DNA of 50,517 nt from NCBI GenBank assembly GCA_018266335.1, contig JAFEAR010000144.1, forward strand, positions 1 to 50,517, read 5' to 3'. Origin of the DNA: Bdellovibrionales bacterium (GTDB taxonomy: Bacteria; Bdellovibrionota; UBA2428). Below the pieces are notes generated by a model. It was not told the DNA's origin. It searched no databases and saw only the letters and a program-made list of their open reading frames with translations. Both the position numbers and the translations under genes were made by a program. Below are positions 7,512 to 16,099 of this stretch, in pieces; position 1 is the stretch's first letter, and the number at the start of each line of letters is the position of its first letter.

Positions 7512-8183
7512 ATGAGATTGCGCGCGTTTACGACGACCCTGGCCTTCGCCGCCGTTGGATTTTTATTTGCGGGCTGCTCTTCGGACAGCGTGAAGGACTC
7601 CGACAATCCGGAAGTCATTTACAATGCCGCCATGAAGTACATCGACCGCGAACGTTACATCGATGCGACCGATCACTTTAACGAAATCCGCCACCGCTTT
7701 CCGCAGTCGCGCTTCGCGGCCCTCGCGGAGCTGCGCACGGGCGACATGGAATTCAAACAAGAAAACTACACCGAGGCCGCTGCCGCCTATAAGGTGTTCG
7801 TAGAGCTTTACCCTAACCACGCTGAGGCCGCCTACGGTCAGTACCAACGCGCCCTCGCGTATTACAACGATACGCCGGAGAAGACCGCGCGCGATCAAAG
7901 CCCGGCCCGCGACGCTATCGAAGCCGCGCAGCAAGTTATTACGCGCTATCCTCAGTCGGAGTACGTCACCAAAGCTAAGGAACTCATCATCAAGGGCCGG
8001 CAGAAGCTGGCCGAAAAAGAAGCGTACGTAGCTCGTTTTTACGAGCGCAAAGAAGCTTACGATTCGGCGCTTAAACGCTGGCAGGGCATCGTGCGCGATT
8101 ATGGCGACCTTAAAGACGGCGTACTCAAAGACCTAATTGACGAAGCCCAACGTAAAATTGTGGAGCTCACCAAGAAGTCATGA
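7512..8183 (+). CDS. bamD: Outer membrane assembly lipoprotein BamD
   Basis: A 223-residue lipoprotein with a signal peptide ending in FLFAGC, giving lipid-modified Cys22, followed by TPR-like repeats (NPEVIYNAAMKYIDRERYIDATDHF and later pairs) as in BamD/ComL/YfiO. BamD is the essential accessory lipoprotein of the BAM complex, which folds barrel proteins into the outer membrane; it places this organism among diderms. It lies 3 nt after rluB and overlaps the next TPR gene by 4 nt. Length is close to the family norm (about 240). Confidence 0.92.
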   Translation: MRLRAFTTTLAFAAVGFLFAGCSSDSVKDSDNPEVIYNAAMKYIDRERYIDATDHFNEIRHRFPQSRFAALAELRTGDMEFKQENYTEAAAAYKVFVELYPNHAEAAYGQYQRALAYYNDTPEKTARDQSPARDAIEAAQQVITRYPQSEYVTKAKELIIKGRQKLAEKEAYVARFYERKEAYDSALKRWQGIVRDYGDLKDGVLKDLIDEAQRKIVELTKKS

Positions 8184-8914
8184 GCACAACGGACACCGAT
8201 TCTGGTCGCGAGCTAGTGCGCTCCGAGTTTAATCGGCGCATCCACGAAGCCATCACCCTGCGCGACTGGGTCTCCCTTGAACACTGGGCCAAGCAGTGGA
8301 TTCTTTTTGAACCTACCAACGCCCACGGCTTTCGGTGGCTCGCCCGGGCCTCGGTGTCACTGGATAAGTTAAAGCGCGCTGCTTATGCCTACGGCCGCGT
8401 ACTGGATTTTGAGCCGAACAACGAAGAAGCTAAAAAGTTTTTCAGCGATTTTCCTTCGAGCCTGCTCGACCAGCCCGCCTCGGTAAAGCGCGCGGCCGAA
8501 CAAGTCGAGGCCACGCCTACCGCCACCGCCGAGAGCAGCGTGAGCCCCGAGAACCGTCAGGCCCTCGCCCATGCGGAACTCGAAATCGCCCAAATGTACG
8601 AGAAGTGCCTGCTCTTTGTAGAGGCGGCGGATCGTTACCGTAAATCCTACGATTGGCAGCCCAGCCAAATGGCGGCCCTAGGCACGGCTAAAACTCTGCA
8701 CCGCAGTCATCGTGGTCAGGAAGCGATTCGCTTTTTGCGCGAGCAAGTGAATACTTTTCCGAGCTGGACGGAAGGTCGTCTGGGCTTGGCGCGCATTCAC
8801 TTTGAGTTAGGACAAAAGACCGAAGCGCAATCGGAATGGCAGACCATTCTTAAGCTGGATCCCGCGAACAAAGAAGCTCTCGCCTTCTTGCGCAATCTTC
8901 ACTCGGCCGGCTGA
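8180..8914 (+). CDS. Cytoplasmic TPR-repeat protein
   Basis: 244 residues with no signal peptide or membrane segment. Two TPR-like blocks are visible at about 28-84 (with VLDFEPNNEEA) and 128-242 (with ILKLDPANKEALAFL), separated by an Ala/Thr/Ser-rich linker. TPRs are protein-docking scaffolds; the partner is unknown. It starts in ATGA overlap with bamD, so co-expression is likely. Its last 16 bp overlap the convergent lipoprotein gene. The TPR plus neighbouring CcmI-like domain arrangement is discussed as a finding. Confidence 0.85.
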   Translation: MSTTDTDSGRELVRSEFNRRIHEAITLRDWVSLEHWAKQWILFEPTNAHGFRWLARASVSLDKLKRAAYAYGRVLDFEPNNEEAKKFFSDFPSSLLDQPASVKRAAEQVEATPTATAESSVSPENRQALAHAELEIAQMYEKCLLFVEAADRYRKSYDWQPSQMAALGTAKTLHRSHRGQEAIRFLREQVNTFPSWTEGRLGLARIHFELGQKTEAQSEWQTILKLDPANKEALAFLRNLHSAG

Positions 8915-9423
8915 TCGACCACGATCTCCACTTTTTGGTCGCCGATTTTGGCCCGTACACTTCCCGAATAGTCGCCCTTCACCAGGCTGAGCGGATTTCC
9001 ATCTTGCTTGATGCGCGCCGTGACCTGCACTTCGCCCTCGAAGGGGGTGCCCGGAATCATGACATCGGCTGCACTCAGATTAAATTCGTAGGGTAGTTTT
9101 ACGTCCATTTCTTTACGGGCCGCGAGCGGAGGGCCACCGGCGGCGGGGCGCACAGAAAGAAAGAAAAATTTTCCGGCCGCCTTCACACCTTTGCCTAAAC
9201 GAACCACTCCTTTGAGCGTCTTTCCACTCAGGGCCGGAGCATTGGCCGTGCCCGCAGCAACGGCGTTTCGAGTCGGATCAAATCCGCCCATAACGGCCTT
9301 CTGTGCCTCGGCCTGCTGAATTTCCGTGGTCCGCCCAGGCGGTCCCGGAAAGCGCTCGCGTCCGGGCTCACCCGAACAAGCGACCAAAAAACTCAGCCCA
9401 CAGAGAAAGGAAAACTTCTTCAT
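8899..9423 (-). CDS. Lipoprotein with CcmI/CycH C-terminal-like domain
   Basis: 174 residues with a lipoprotein signal (LVAC, Cys16). From about residue 70 the pattern is GVVRLG..., ARKEMDVKLPYEFNLSAAD, MIPGTPFEGEVQVTARI, KDGNP, KGDYSG. This follows the order of conserved elements I recall in the periplasmic C-terminal domain of the cytochrome c maturation factor CcmI (CycH): a 'fvfar' strand, LP..f.L...D.mmPg, v.v.ARiS.sG.a, GDl.G. CcmI normally also has two membrane helices and a TPR; those are absent here. No other ccm gene is visible. Assignment is by eye only. Transcribed 4 nt after the next upstream lipoprotein gene. Confidence 0.72.
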   Translation of the reverse strand: MKKFSFLCGLSFLVACSGEPGRERFPGPPGRTTEIQQAEAQKAVMGGFDPTRNAVAAGTANAPALSGKTLKGVVRLGKGVKAAGKFFFLSVRPAAGGPPLAARKEMDVKLPYEFNLSAADVMIPGTPFEGEVQVTARIKQDGNPLSLVKGDYSGSVRAKIGDQKVEIVVDQPAE

Positions 9424-9427
9424 TGAA

Positions 9428-9904
9428 CTATTTCAGCTTTACGTACACGTCGTTCATACGACCGTAATAGAGCTGAATATTTTTGAGCGACGCTTTGTCG
9501 TACTTGTGCACTGAAGATTTGATGGTGGCCTCGGCGTAGCCGTAATCCAATTCGGGATGATGAGCATCGTTGCTGAACTCCGCTTCGATTTGTTCCTGCT
9601 GCGAACCGGAAAGTTCGGAGCCTTGCGGAAAGTGCACGCGCACACTCACTTTTTCTTTGCGGTCCTCGTACATGTCTTCCACGTAGCAGGTGCGATAAAT
9701 AACGGTGTTGTTAATCACATCCACGCCACAGCGCGGATCTTGGCGAACGGCACCTTCCAAACGATAAACCGTTACGGGCAAATCGGTATACTCCACAATC
9801 ATCGGCGTCTCGGCCGTGCGGGTCGCCTTGAGATGATTTTCGCCATCGCAAGCGGACAGGGAGAGCGTAACGGCCAACAAAGAGAGCGCGGTAAATTTAT
9901 TCAT
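9428..9904 (-). CDS. Hypothetical lipoprotein
   Basis: 158 residues with a clear lipoprotein signal peptide ending in SLSAC (Cys19). The mature part contains two close cysteines in a CGVDVINNTVIYRTC segment that could form a disulfide, then a beta-rich stretch and a charged C-terminus. I recognise no family. It is 31 nt after alaS and 4 nt before the CcmI-like lipoprotein gene, so the two lipoproteins are probably co-transcribed. Confidence 0.8.
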   Translation of the reverse strand: MNKFTALSLLAVTLSLSACDGENHLKATRTAETPMIVEYTDLPVTVYRLEGAVRQDPRCGVDVINNTVIYRTCYVEDMYEDRKEKVSVRVHFPQGSELSGSQQEQIEAEFSNDAHHPELDYGYAEATIKSSVHKYDKASLKNIQLYYGRMNDVYVKLK

Positions 9905-9935
9905 GGCCTAATTTTTTCGCCAGATCGGAGTGGAG

Positions 9936-12536
9936 TCAAGCTTGCTGGGCTGCCCACGCAAGAATTCCGGCAGGCTTCGCCGCGGGAATTTGCCCTTGCG
10001 CCGTTTGCGCCTGCCCGCCCCCTCGACCGCCGAGCGCTGCGCTGAGCGATTTTAGGATCTCTCCCGCGTGCGCTTTCGGTAACTTATCGGTGTTCGCCGT
10101 GATTAAAACAGCGCTGCCCGCGATGAGAATATGAATGCTCGTCGGCTGATTCTGCCGAAGTGCATCGGCCTGCTCGCGCAGCATCTTTGCGTCATTTTCG
10201 TCGAGCACGTGTACTTCCAGTGGCATGCCCCGGTAGCTACCCTTCTCGCTGGCGGCCGCGGAGCCACCTTGCACCAGACGACGGCGAAGGGCATCGATTT
10301 CTTTTTCGAGCCCGCGCTGAGCGTCCAAGATTTTTTCGATGCGATCTTCGAGCTGCGCCGGCGGCGCCTTGAGTTTGTGCGCTAAACGTTCCACGAGCGC
10401 TTCTTGATCCCGCAGCCAACCAATGGCTTTAGCCCGCGTGATAGCCTCAATACGGCGGGTGCCCGCCGCCACGGCCGACTCGCCCGTGATCTTGAAGAAA
10501 CGAATGTCTCCCGAATTTTCTACGTGCAGGCCGCCGCAAAGTTCCGTGGAGAAACCCGGCACCTGAATCATGCGTACCGAATCGCCGTATTTTTCGCTGA
10601 AGAAAGCGAGCGCACCTTTCGCCACGGCATCGTTGTAACTGGTGACTTCCTCGCACACCTTGATGTTGTTTTCGATGGCACCGTTCACCCAGTTTTCGAT
10701 GGCCTCAAGCTCCTGACTCGTTACGGCGCGGTGGTGCGAAAAATCGAAACGCAATTTTTCGGCGTTTACCAGCGAGCCTGCCTGTTGCACGTGGGTGCCC
10801 AAAATTTGTCGTAAAGCTGCGTGCATCAAGTGCGTAGCCGTATGGTTAGCGCGCGAGGCCGCGCGGGCTTCTAGATCTACCTGCGCCTTCACGGTCATAC
10901 CCATCTTCAGGGCCGAAACTTCGCCGCGCACGTACGAGGCAAAACCATTTTCGTAGGGCTTTTGTGAATCCAACACGGTCAATTGTGTTCCGCTGGGTAA
11001 GGTGAGCATACCCTGCTCACCGGCCTGGCCGCCGCCTTCGCCGTAGAAGGGCGTAGGATCGAGGGCCACCCAGGCACCATCTTTAGCCGGAACCACGGCG
11101 AGCACTTTGGAATTTTCGTGATCACTCGTGTAGCCCGTAAAACGCGGAAAAATATTCTGCGCTTTCCATTCCTTCACTTGCCCTAGGAAAGCGGTTTCGC
11201 CGCTGCCCTTCCACGAACCACGCGAGCGTTCCTGCTGCTCTTCCATGAGTTTATTGAATCCGGCTTCGTCAATCGCCAAACCTTTTTCGCGCGCAATGAG
11301 CGCCGTAAGGTCGAGCGGGAAACCGTAAGTGTCGTAAAGTTGAAAGGCCACGTTGGCGGGCAATGTTTTATTGCCGCCGAGTTTAGCGAAGGCGCCCTCG
11401 AGAATTTCTAAGCCACGTCCGAGGGTTTCGAAGAACTTGCTTTCTTCCTGCGTAAGAATATCCGTAACCACGCTCTTGCGGGCAATGAGTTCTGGATACA
11501 CCGCGCCCATAGATTCCACGAGCGCCGGATAAAGTTCAGCGAGGAAAGGCTCCTCTAGCCCAAGGCGCTTACCAAAGCGCACGGCCCGGCGGAGAATACG
11601 GCGGAGCACGTAGCCCCGTCCTTCGTTCGAAGGCAACACGCCGTCGGCAATCAAAAAACTCGTCGAGCGCAAGTGGTCCACAATCACGCGCAGGGCAGAG
11701 AGTTCCCAGCTAACCTTACCGTCCTTAGCCCCTTGGTCCACGATCGACAGCTTGCGCTTCGTGCGCCGACTTACGAGCGCCTCGGTAGCCAGAAGCAAGT
11801 GGCGCATAGAATCGGTGTCGTAGTTTGACGCCACTCCCTGCAGAATGGCCGCCGTTCGCTCCAAACCCATGCCCGTGTCCACGGAAGGTTTGGGCAGCGG
11901 AGTGAGCGTGCCGTCCGCGGCGCGATCGTACTGCATGAACACGCAGTTCCAGAACTCGAGCCAACGGTCGCCGTCAACTTCTGCCCCCTGATCATAAAAA
12001 ATTTCGGTGCACGGCCCGCAGGGGCCTACATCACCCGCCGACCAAAAGTTATCGGCGTCGCCAAAGCGCACGATGCGATCGAGAGGCACGCCCTCTTGCT
12101 TGTGCCAAATCTCGGCGCTTTCGTCGTCCTTCTCGTAAACGGAGACCCGAAGTTTTTCCTTGGGCAGGCCCAACACCTTCGTGGTGAATTCCCACGCGTA
12201 GTGAATGGCTTCCTTCTTGAAGTAATCGCCGAAGCTAAAGTTGCCCATCATTTCGAAGAAGGTATGGTGACGCGCGGTGAATCCCACGTTCTCAAGGTCG
12301 TTGTGCTTACCACCGGCGCGCACGCATTTTTGCGCGGAGGTGGCGCGCGTGTAGTCGCGCTTATCAATGCCCAAGAAGCAGTCCTTGAACTGCACCATGC
12401 CGGCCGCAGTGAAGAGAAGCGTGGGATCGTTGCTCGGAATCAGGCTCGAGCTAGGAACGCGACGATGTCCCTGCGATTCGAAATATTTCAAAAAGGCTTC
12501 GCGGATTTCGGCAGTGGTTTTAGGGTGTTGACTCAT
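9936..12536 (-). CDS. alaS: Alanyl-tRNA synthetase
   Basis: 866 residues, close to the family norm of about 875. I place the start at ATG 12536 because GGAGGGG lies just upstream; a longer frame begins nine codons earlier. The N-terminal catalytic core contains TSAQKCVRAGGKHNDLENVG and HHTFFEMMGNFSFGDYFKK. The editing domain has HTATHLMHAALR and the metal-site CGGLH. The C-Ala domain near the end shows the GGRGGG...AQ segment. The enzyme charges tRNA-Ala and clears mischarged Ser and Gly. It follows xerC by 43 nt in a minus-strand run. Confidence 0.97.
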   Translation of the reverse strand: MSQHPKTTAEIREAFLKYFESQGHRRVPSSSLIPSNDPTLLFTAAGMVQFKDCFLGIDKRDYTRATSAQKCVRAGGKHNDLENVGFTARHHTFFEMMGNFSFGDYFKKEAIHYAWEFTTKVLGLPKEKLRVSVYEKDDESAEIWHKQEGVPLDRIVRFGDADNFWSAGDVGPCGPCTEIFYDQGAEVDGDRWLEFWNCVFMQYDRAADGTLTPLPKPSVDTGMGLERTAAILQGVASNYDTDSMRHLLLATEALVSRRTKRKLSIVDQGAKDGKVSWELSALRVIVDHLRSTSFLIADGVLPSNEGRGYVLRRILRRAVRFGKRLGLEEPFLAELYPALVESMGAVYPELIARKSVVTDILTQEESKFFETLGRGLEILEGAFAKLGGNKTLPANVAFQLYDTYGFPLDLTALIAREKGLAIDEAGFNKLMEEQQERSRGSWKGSGETAFLGQVKEWKAQNIFPRFTGYTSDHENSKVLAVVPAKDGAWVALDPTPFYGEGGGQAGEQGMLTLPSGTQLTVLDSQKPYENGFASYVRGEVSALKMGMTVKAQVDLEARAASRANHTATHLMHAALRQILGTHVQQAGSLVNAEKLRFDFSHHRAVTSQELEAIENWVNGAIENNIKVCEEVTSYNDAVAKGALAFFSEKYGDSVRMIQVPGFSTELCGGLHVENSGDIRFFKITGESAVAAGTRRIEAITRAKAIGWLRDQEALVERLAHKLKAPPAQLEDRIEKILDAQRGLEKEIDALRRRLVQGGSAAASEKGSYRGMPLEVHVLDENDAKMLREQADALRQNQPTSIHILIAGSAVLITANTDKLPKAHAGEILKSLSAALGGRGGGQAQTAQGQIPAAKPAGILAWAAQQA

Positions 12537-12579
12537 GACCCCTCCAACTTGCCCGGGGGGCACGCCGTTGTAAAGCGAC

Positions 12580-13473
12580 TCAGCGGCTTTTGAGCGGATG
12601 AAAATCCCGAAAGAGCCGAGTCAATTCATCGTCCGCCACTTTGATATAACGCTCGGTGGCCGAGAGCGAAGCATGCCCCAATAGGGCCTGCACAAAACGC
12701 ACGTCGGCGCCCCCCCGCAGAAGGTGGGTAGCAAAGGAGTGCCGCAAAATATGCGGATGCACATCGTCCACTCCCTGGGCGAGGGCTCGTCGGTGCAGAA
12801 TTTTCCACACCCCCATCCGGGTTAAGGGACGACACCGATAGCTGAGAAATAAGAAATCGGCGTATTTGCGTTGCGCTTTGGCCGCCCAGGCCGGACGCAC
12901 CTCTTCCAGATAACGCTCGAGCCAGCCGCCCGCCCGGTCCGTGAAGGGCACGAGGCGCTCTTTGCTTCCCTTGCCCATGACCCGCAACAGCCCCGCGCGG
13001 GAATCCACCGCGGAGACTTTAAGCTCTATGGCCTCGCTCACCCGCAAACCCGATGCGTACATGAGTTCCAACAGGGCCCGATCGCGTAGAGCTGAAGGAT
13101 CCTGACCGGGGTCGAAATCCAGCAGTCGCTCCATGTCTTCCCTACTTAACGCCTTCGGCAACGCATCGGTCCCCTTGGACACGGGAATATCCTTGAGCAG
13201 GTCGTCCCAACTCACATCGCGGAGGGCGCGAAATCGAACGTAAAGACGCAAGCTCGCTGCCCGGCGGGCCAAGGTGGCTGCTTTGGATTTTTCTTGCTCA
13301 AAAAACTCCAGCGCTCGCATGAGTTCCTGGGCCGAGGGCGGGTGCACCGATTGCACCGGAAAGCCCGCGCGCTCCCACGCCTTCAAATCGCTGAGATAAC
13401 TTTCAACGGTGGTGCGCGCTAACCTACGTTCGCCGTCAATGTACCAGCGGAATTCTTCGAGCGCTTCACTCAC
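12580..13473 (-). CDS. xerC: Tyrosine recombinase XerC/XerD
   Basis: 297 residues with the full tyrosine-recombinase set: Arg144 (SGLRVSE), Lys168 (GKGSKE), His241 and Arg244 (HILRHSFATHLL), His267 (LLGHASL) and nucleophile Tyr276 (TERYIKV). The N-terminal SAM-like core-binding domain covers about 1-95. Xer proteins resolve chromosome dimers at dif near the terminus. Length and motif spacing fit XerC/XerD and not a phage integrase. It overlaps ygfZ by 4 nt. A second, shorter Xer-like gene lies at 30587. Confidence 0.93.
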   Translation of the reverse strand: MSEALEEFRWYIDGERRLARTTVESYLSDLKAWERAGFPVQSVHPPSAQELMRALEFFEQEKSKAATLARRAASLRLYVRFRALRDVSWDDLLKDIPVSKGTDALPKALSREDMERLLDFDPGQDPSALRDRALLELMYASGLRVSEAIELKVSAVDSRAGLLRVMGKGSKERLVPFTDRAGGWLERYLEEVRPAWAAKAQRKYADFLFLSYRCRPLTRMGVWKILHRRALAQGVDDVHPHILRHSFATHLLRGGADVRFVQALLGHASLSATERYIKVADDELTRLFRDFHPLKSR

Positions 13474-14378
13474 GTGAGAACATCCACCGAGCGCACCGGA
13501 ATACGTCCGTTCGCAGATTCTTGGTACAAAGCTCCCGTCACGGCTAAACGCAGCAGGCCCAGACCCTTGGTTCCCGCCACGGTTGTAATCTTGGCCACCG
13601 GTTTACTGGTGTCAGCCTCGCTGTGCACAAAACCGAGCTGCAGCGGAGCATCGGCCGTGAAGCGCGCAAAACCTTTGTTCATTTTTCCGCGGTAAGTGCC
13701 GCGCGCTACGACTTCCTGGCCAATGTAACAACCCTTGTGGAAGGAAATCTCCGCAGCAAAGGGAAACTCAAGCACCAAATTTTCTCCGTCGTAGTCTACA
13801 CCCCATTCGGGAATACCGGCCTCTACACGCAACGCGGACCAACCGTCGGCACTCAACTCTCGAGCGGCGAAGGGAAGCGATTGTCCCGCAGCTAACCAAA
13901 GCTCTTCGTGGCGCTCACCCAATTGGGCCCGCGGAACACGCAGTCCCTGAGGAATACGAACCGCGCGAAACAATTTATCCTTGGCTTCGGGAACGGGCGC
14001 CGGAATTTCGGCCTCAGCTTGCACTCCCGGCATGCCCTTCGGCAGCGCCATCACGGTCCAAGGGGCCTCCTCCGGACGAGTCATTTCTACTTCGTCGGCG
14101 ACTAACAAGTGATCGAGCGCCGTGTACACCGCATCGCCACTCCCGGCCGGGATGGAAAGCCAAAACTCTTGCTCACCCGTGCACAAGAAAACGGCGGGGC
14201 CCACGGCACGGCCCTTCACGTTAAGCAGCAAGCCAGCGCCCGTAGAGGATTCGCCGGAGTTCTTGGTGGCATTCACCGCGCGCTTGAAGTCGCAGGTCCA
14301 CATGCCATTCAGAAAACGCAGCGAGTCGGGCCCCGTGACCCGAATCCAATCCCGCGATAGAGTTTTTATGGGCCGCAT
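13470..14378 (-). CDS. ygfZ: YgfZ/GcvT-like tetrahydrofolate-binding protein
   Basis: About 302 residues from ATG 14378 (a GTG at 14390 is an alternative start). The family signature is present as KGCYIGQEVVARGTYRG, with the conserved Cys used in YgfZ function, and the N-terminal GcvT-like region is around VTGPDSLRFLNGMWTCD. YgfZ proteins bind tetrahydrofolate and help maintain or repair iron-sulfur enzymes such as MiaB. It heads the minus-strand run ygfZ-xerC-alaS and diverges from the carboxypeptidase gene across about 50 bp. Confidence 0.9.
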   Translation of the reverse strand: MRPIKTLSRDWIRVTGPDSLRFLNGMWTCDFKRAVNATKNSGESSTGAGLLLNVKGRAVGPAVFLCTGEQEFWLSIPAGSGDAVYTALDHLLVADEVEMTRPEEAPWTVMALPKGMPGVQAEAEIPAPVPEAKDKLFRAVRIPQGLRVPRAQLGERHEELWLAAGQSLPFAARELSADGWSALRVEAGIPEWGVDYDGENLVLEFPFAAEISFHKGCYIGQEVVARGTYRGKMNKGFARFTADAPLQLGFVHSEADTSKPVAKITTVAGTKGLGLLRLAVTGALYQESANGRIPVRSVDVLT

Positions 14379-14427
14379 CGTTGATTCCACAGCTATAAGA
14401 ATACCCTAGCACTAAGGAAGGCATCAC

Positions 14428-15744
14428 GTGAAAATGGCTACTAAACTGCGTCAACTTTTATCCCTCTCCCTGGGCCTCTGGACGATGGGCGCGCTCGGCG
14501 CCGCTCCGAATCCCGATCTCGAGGGGGCTCCTACCCACATCATTGAAGTCAAAGCCTCCACAAGCGAGCAGCGCACTCGCATCGCAAATTTGGGTTATTC
14601 GCCGGAAGATGTACGCTCCGACCGAGTATTTGTATGGGGCAGCGAAGCCGATGCCGAAGTTCTGCGCCAGGCGGGATTTAACGCCGAAGCTCATCCCCTC
14701 CCCACGCGCTTGCTCCTGGGAGACATCGCCACCACGCGCTACCATTCCTACGATCGTGCAGTGAACGAACTGCAGGAAATGGAGCAGAAGTTTTCGCGAC
14801 TCGTAACCCTCAGCACCCTGGGTCGCTCGGTGGAAAACCGCGACATTCCCCTGCTGCGCATCAGCGGCAAAACACTCGGCGAAGCGGCCAATGCGCAACT
14901 GCCGGTGATTTTTTACATGGGTTGTCACCATGCCCGCGAGCACCTGTCGGTAGAAATGCCGCTGCTCTTTGCCCACTACTTGCTAGATAACTACGGCAAG
15001 GATGCCACCATCACGCGGCTCGTGGACAGCCGTGAAATTTACATTGCACCGGTCACGAATCCGGATGGTCACGTTTACGATTTTACCGAGGACGGCCGCG
15101 GCCGTCTGTGGCGTAAAAATCGCTCTGCCAATGGCGACGGTTCCAAGGGCGTCGATTTGAACCGCAACTACGGCTACGGCTGGGGCACGGGAGGATCTTC
15201 GACCGATCCCCGCTCCGAAACCTACATGGGTCCACAACCTTTCTCTGAACCCGAAACGCGGGCCGTGCGCGACTTCGTTAGCTCCCAACCGCGCATGACC
15301 ACGCTCCTTACTCTGCACAGTTATTCGGAGCTGATTCTTTATCCGTGGGGACACACCAAAACCCCCGTGGGCGAAGGCAACAAAGCCGACCTAGCCATTT
15401 ACGAAAAAATGGGCCGCGATATGTCGCAGTGGAACCACTACACCTCCGAGCCGGCATCGTCGCTCTACATTGCGAGTGGCGACACCACGGATTGGTCCTA
15501 CGGCACGCATGGCGTGATTTCGTTTACCTTCGAGCTCAGCCCCTCCGATTACGCGGGCGGTGGTTTTTATCCGGGCGACAAGGCCATCGATCCCACCTTT
15601 CAGGCGAATCTCAATCCCATGCTTTATTTGTTGGAATATGCCGATCGGCCGGGCCGGGTGCTCAGCGAAAAAACGCCTAGTTTCCTGCACACACCCGCCA
15701 CGCAGGGTATTCCCCTGGCAGACTTCCGCGACATTCTTCAATGA
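14428..15744 (+). CDS. Secreted M14 zinc carboxypeptidase
   Basis: 438 residues from a GTG preceded by AGGAAGG at a good distance; an ATG two codons later is less well placed. There is an N-terminal signal peptide. The M14 catalytic set is complete: zinc ligands His168-x-x-Glu171 in CHHARE and His297 in LHSYSE, substrate-binding NPDG at 211 and GVDLNRN at 241-247, and the general-base Glu369 in FTFELSP. A non-catalytic N-terminal stretch (residues 36-100) looks like an inhibitory propeptide. It would trim C-terminal residues from peptides or proteins outside the cytoplasm. Confidence 0.93.
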   Translation: MKMATKLRQLLSLSLGLWTMGALGAAPNPDLEGAPTHIIEVKASTSEQRTRIANLGYSPEDVRSDRVFVWGSEADAEVLRQAGFNAEAHPLPTRLLLGDIATTRYHSYDRAVNELQEMEQKFSRLVTLSTLGRSVENRDIPLLRISGKTLGEAANAQLPVIFYMGCHHAREHLSVEMPLLFAHYLLDNYGKDATITRLVDSREIYIAPVTNPDGHVYDFTEDGRGRLWRKNRSANGDGSKGVDLNRNYGYGWGTGGSSTDPRSETYMGPQPFSEPETRAVRDFVSSQPRMTTLLTLHSYSELILYPWGHTKTPVGEGNKADLAIYEKMGRDMSQWNHYTSEPASSLYIASGDTTDWSYGTHGVISFTFELSPSDYAGGGFYPGDKAIDPTFQANLNPMLYLLEYADRPGRVLSEKTPSFLHTPATQGIPLADFRDILQ

Positions 15745-15782
15745 ATCTATATACACAATTTTATTAAGGAAACTTTAAACAA

Positions 15783-15813
15783 AGGGGCCTGACAGGGCCG
15801 GGCCGATGCCCCT
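15783..15813 (+). other. GC-rich hairpin between carboxypeptidase and DUF2007 gene
   Basis: AGGGGC at 15783-15788 can pair with GCCCCT at 15808-15813, enclosing a GC-rich loop with internal GGCC/GGCC pairing. No T run follows, so a classical intrinsic terminator is not supported. It sits between an AT-rich stretch after the carboxypeptidase stop and the GGAG site of the next gene. Confidence 0.35.
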
Positions 15814-15825
15814 AATCTGGAGTCT

Positions 15826-16062
15826 ATGGCTGACCTTGCACATCTTTGCACTTGTTCCTCGCGTCCCGAAACGGACATCATCCGCAACTTGCTCGAGAGC
15901 GAAGGCATTCACTGCGTGGTGCAATCCGACGACGCCGGTGGACTCCGCCCCTTCGTGAACGCGGCTTCGGGCGTAGACATTCTAGTGAATCCTAAGGATT
16001 TGGCACGCGCGCAGGAAGTTATTAAGGCCGCGACATCGGGCGCACCTGCGGGCGAAATCTAG
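15826..16062 (+). CDS. DUF2007-type small signal-transducing protein
   Basis: 78 residues beginning just after GGAG. The pattern CSSRPETDIIRNLLESEGI, then a VQSDDAGG turn, and VDILVNPKDLARAQEVIKA fits the DUF2007 family (a ferredoxin-like fold often labelled 'putative signal transducing protein'). Function in this family is not established. It is followed 37 nt later by the flavoprotein gene. Confidence 0.82.
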   Translation: MADLAHLCTCSSRPETDIIRNLLESEGIHCVVQSDDAGGLRPFVNAASGVDILVNPKDLARAQEVIKAATSGAPAGEI

Positions 16063-16099
16063 CTAGCAGCTAATTTCACTCCCTGATATAGACCTCCGA

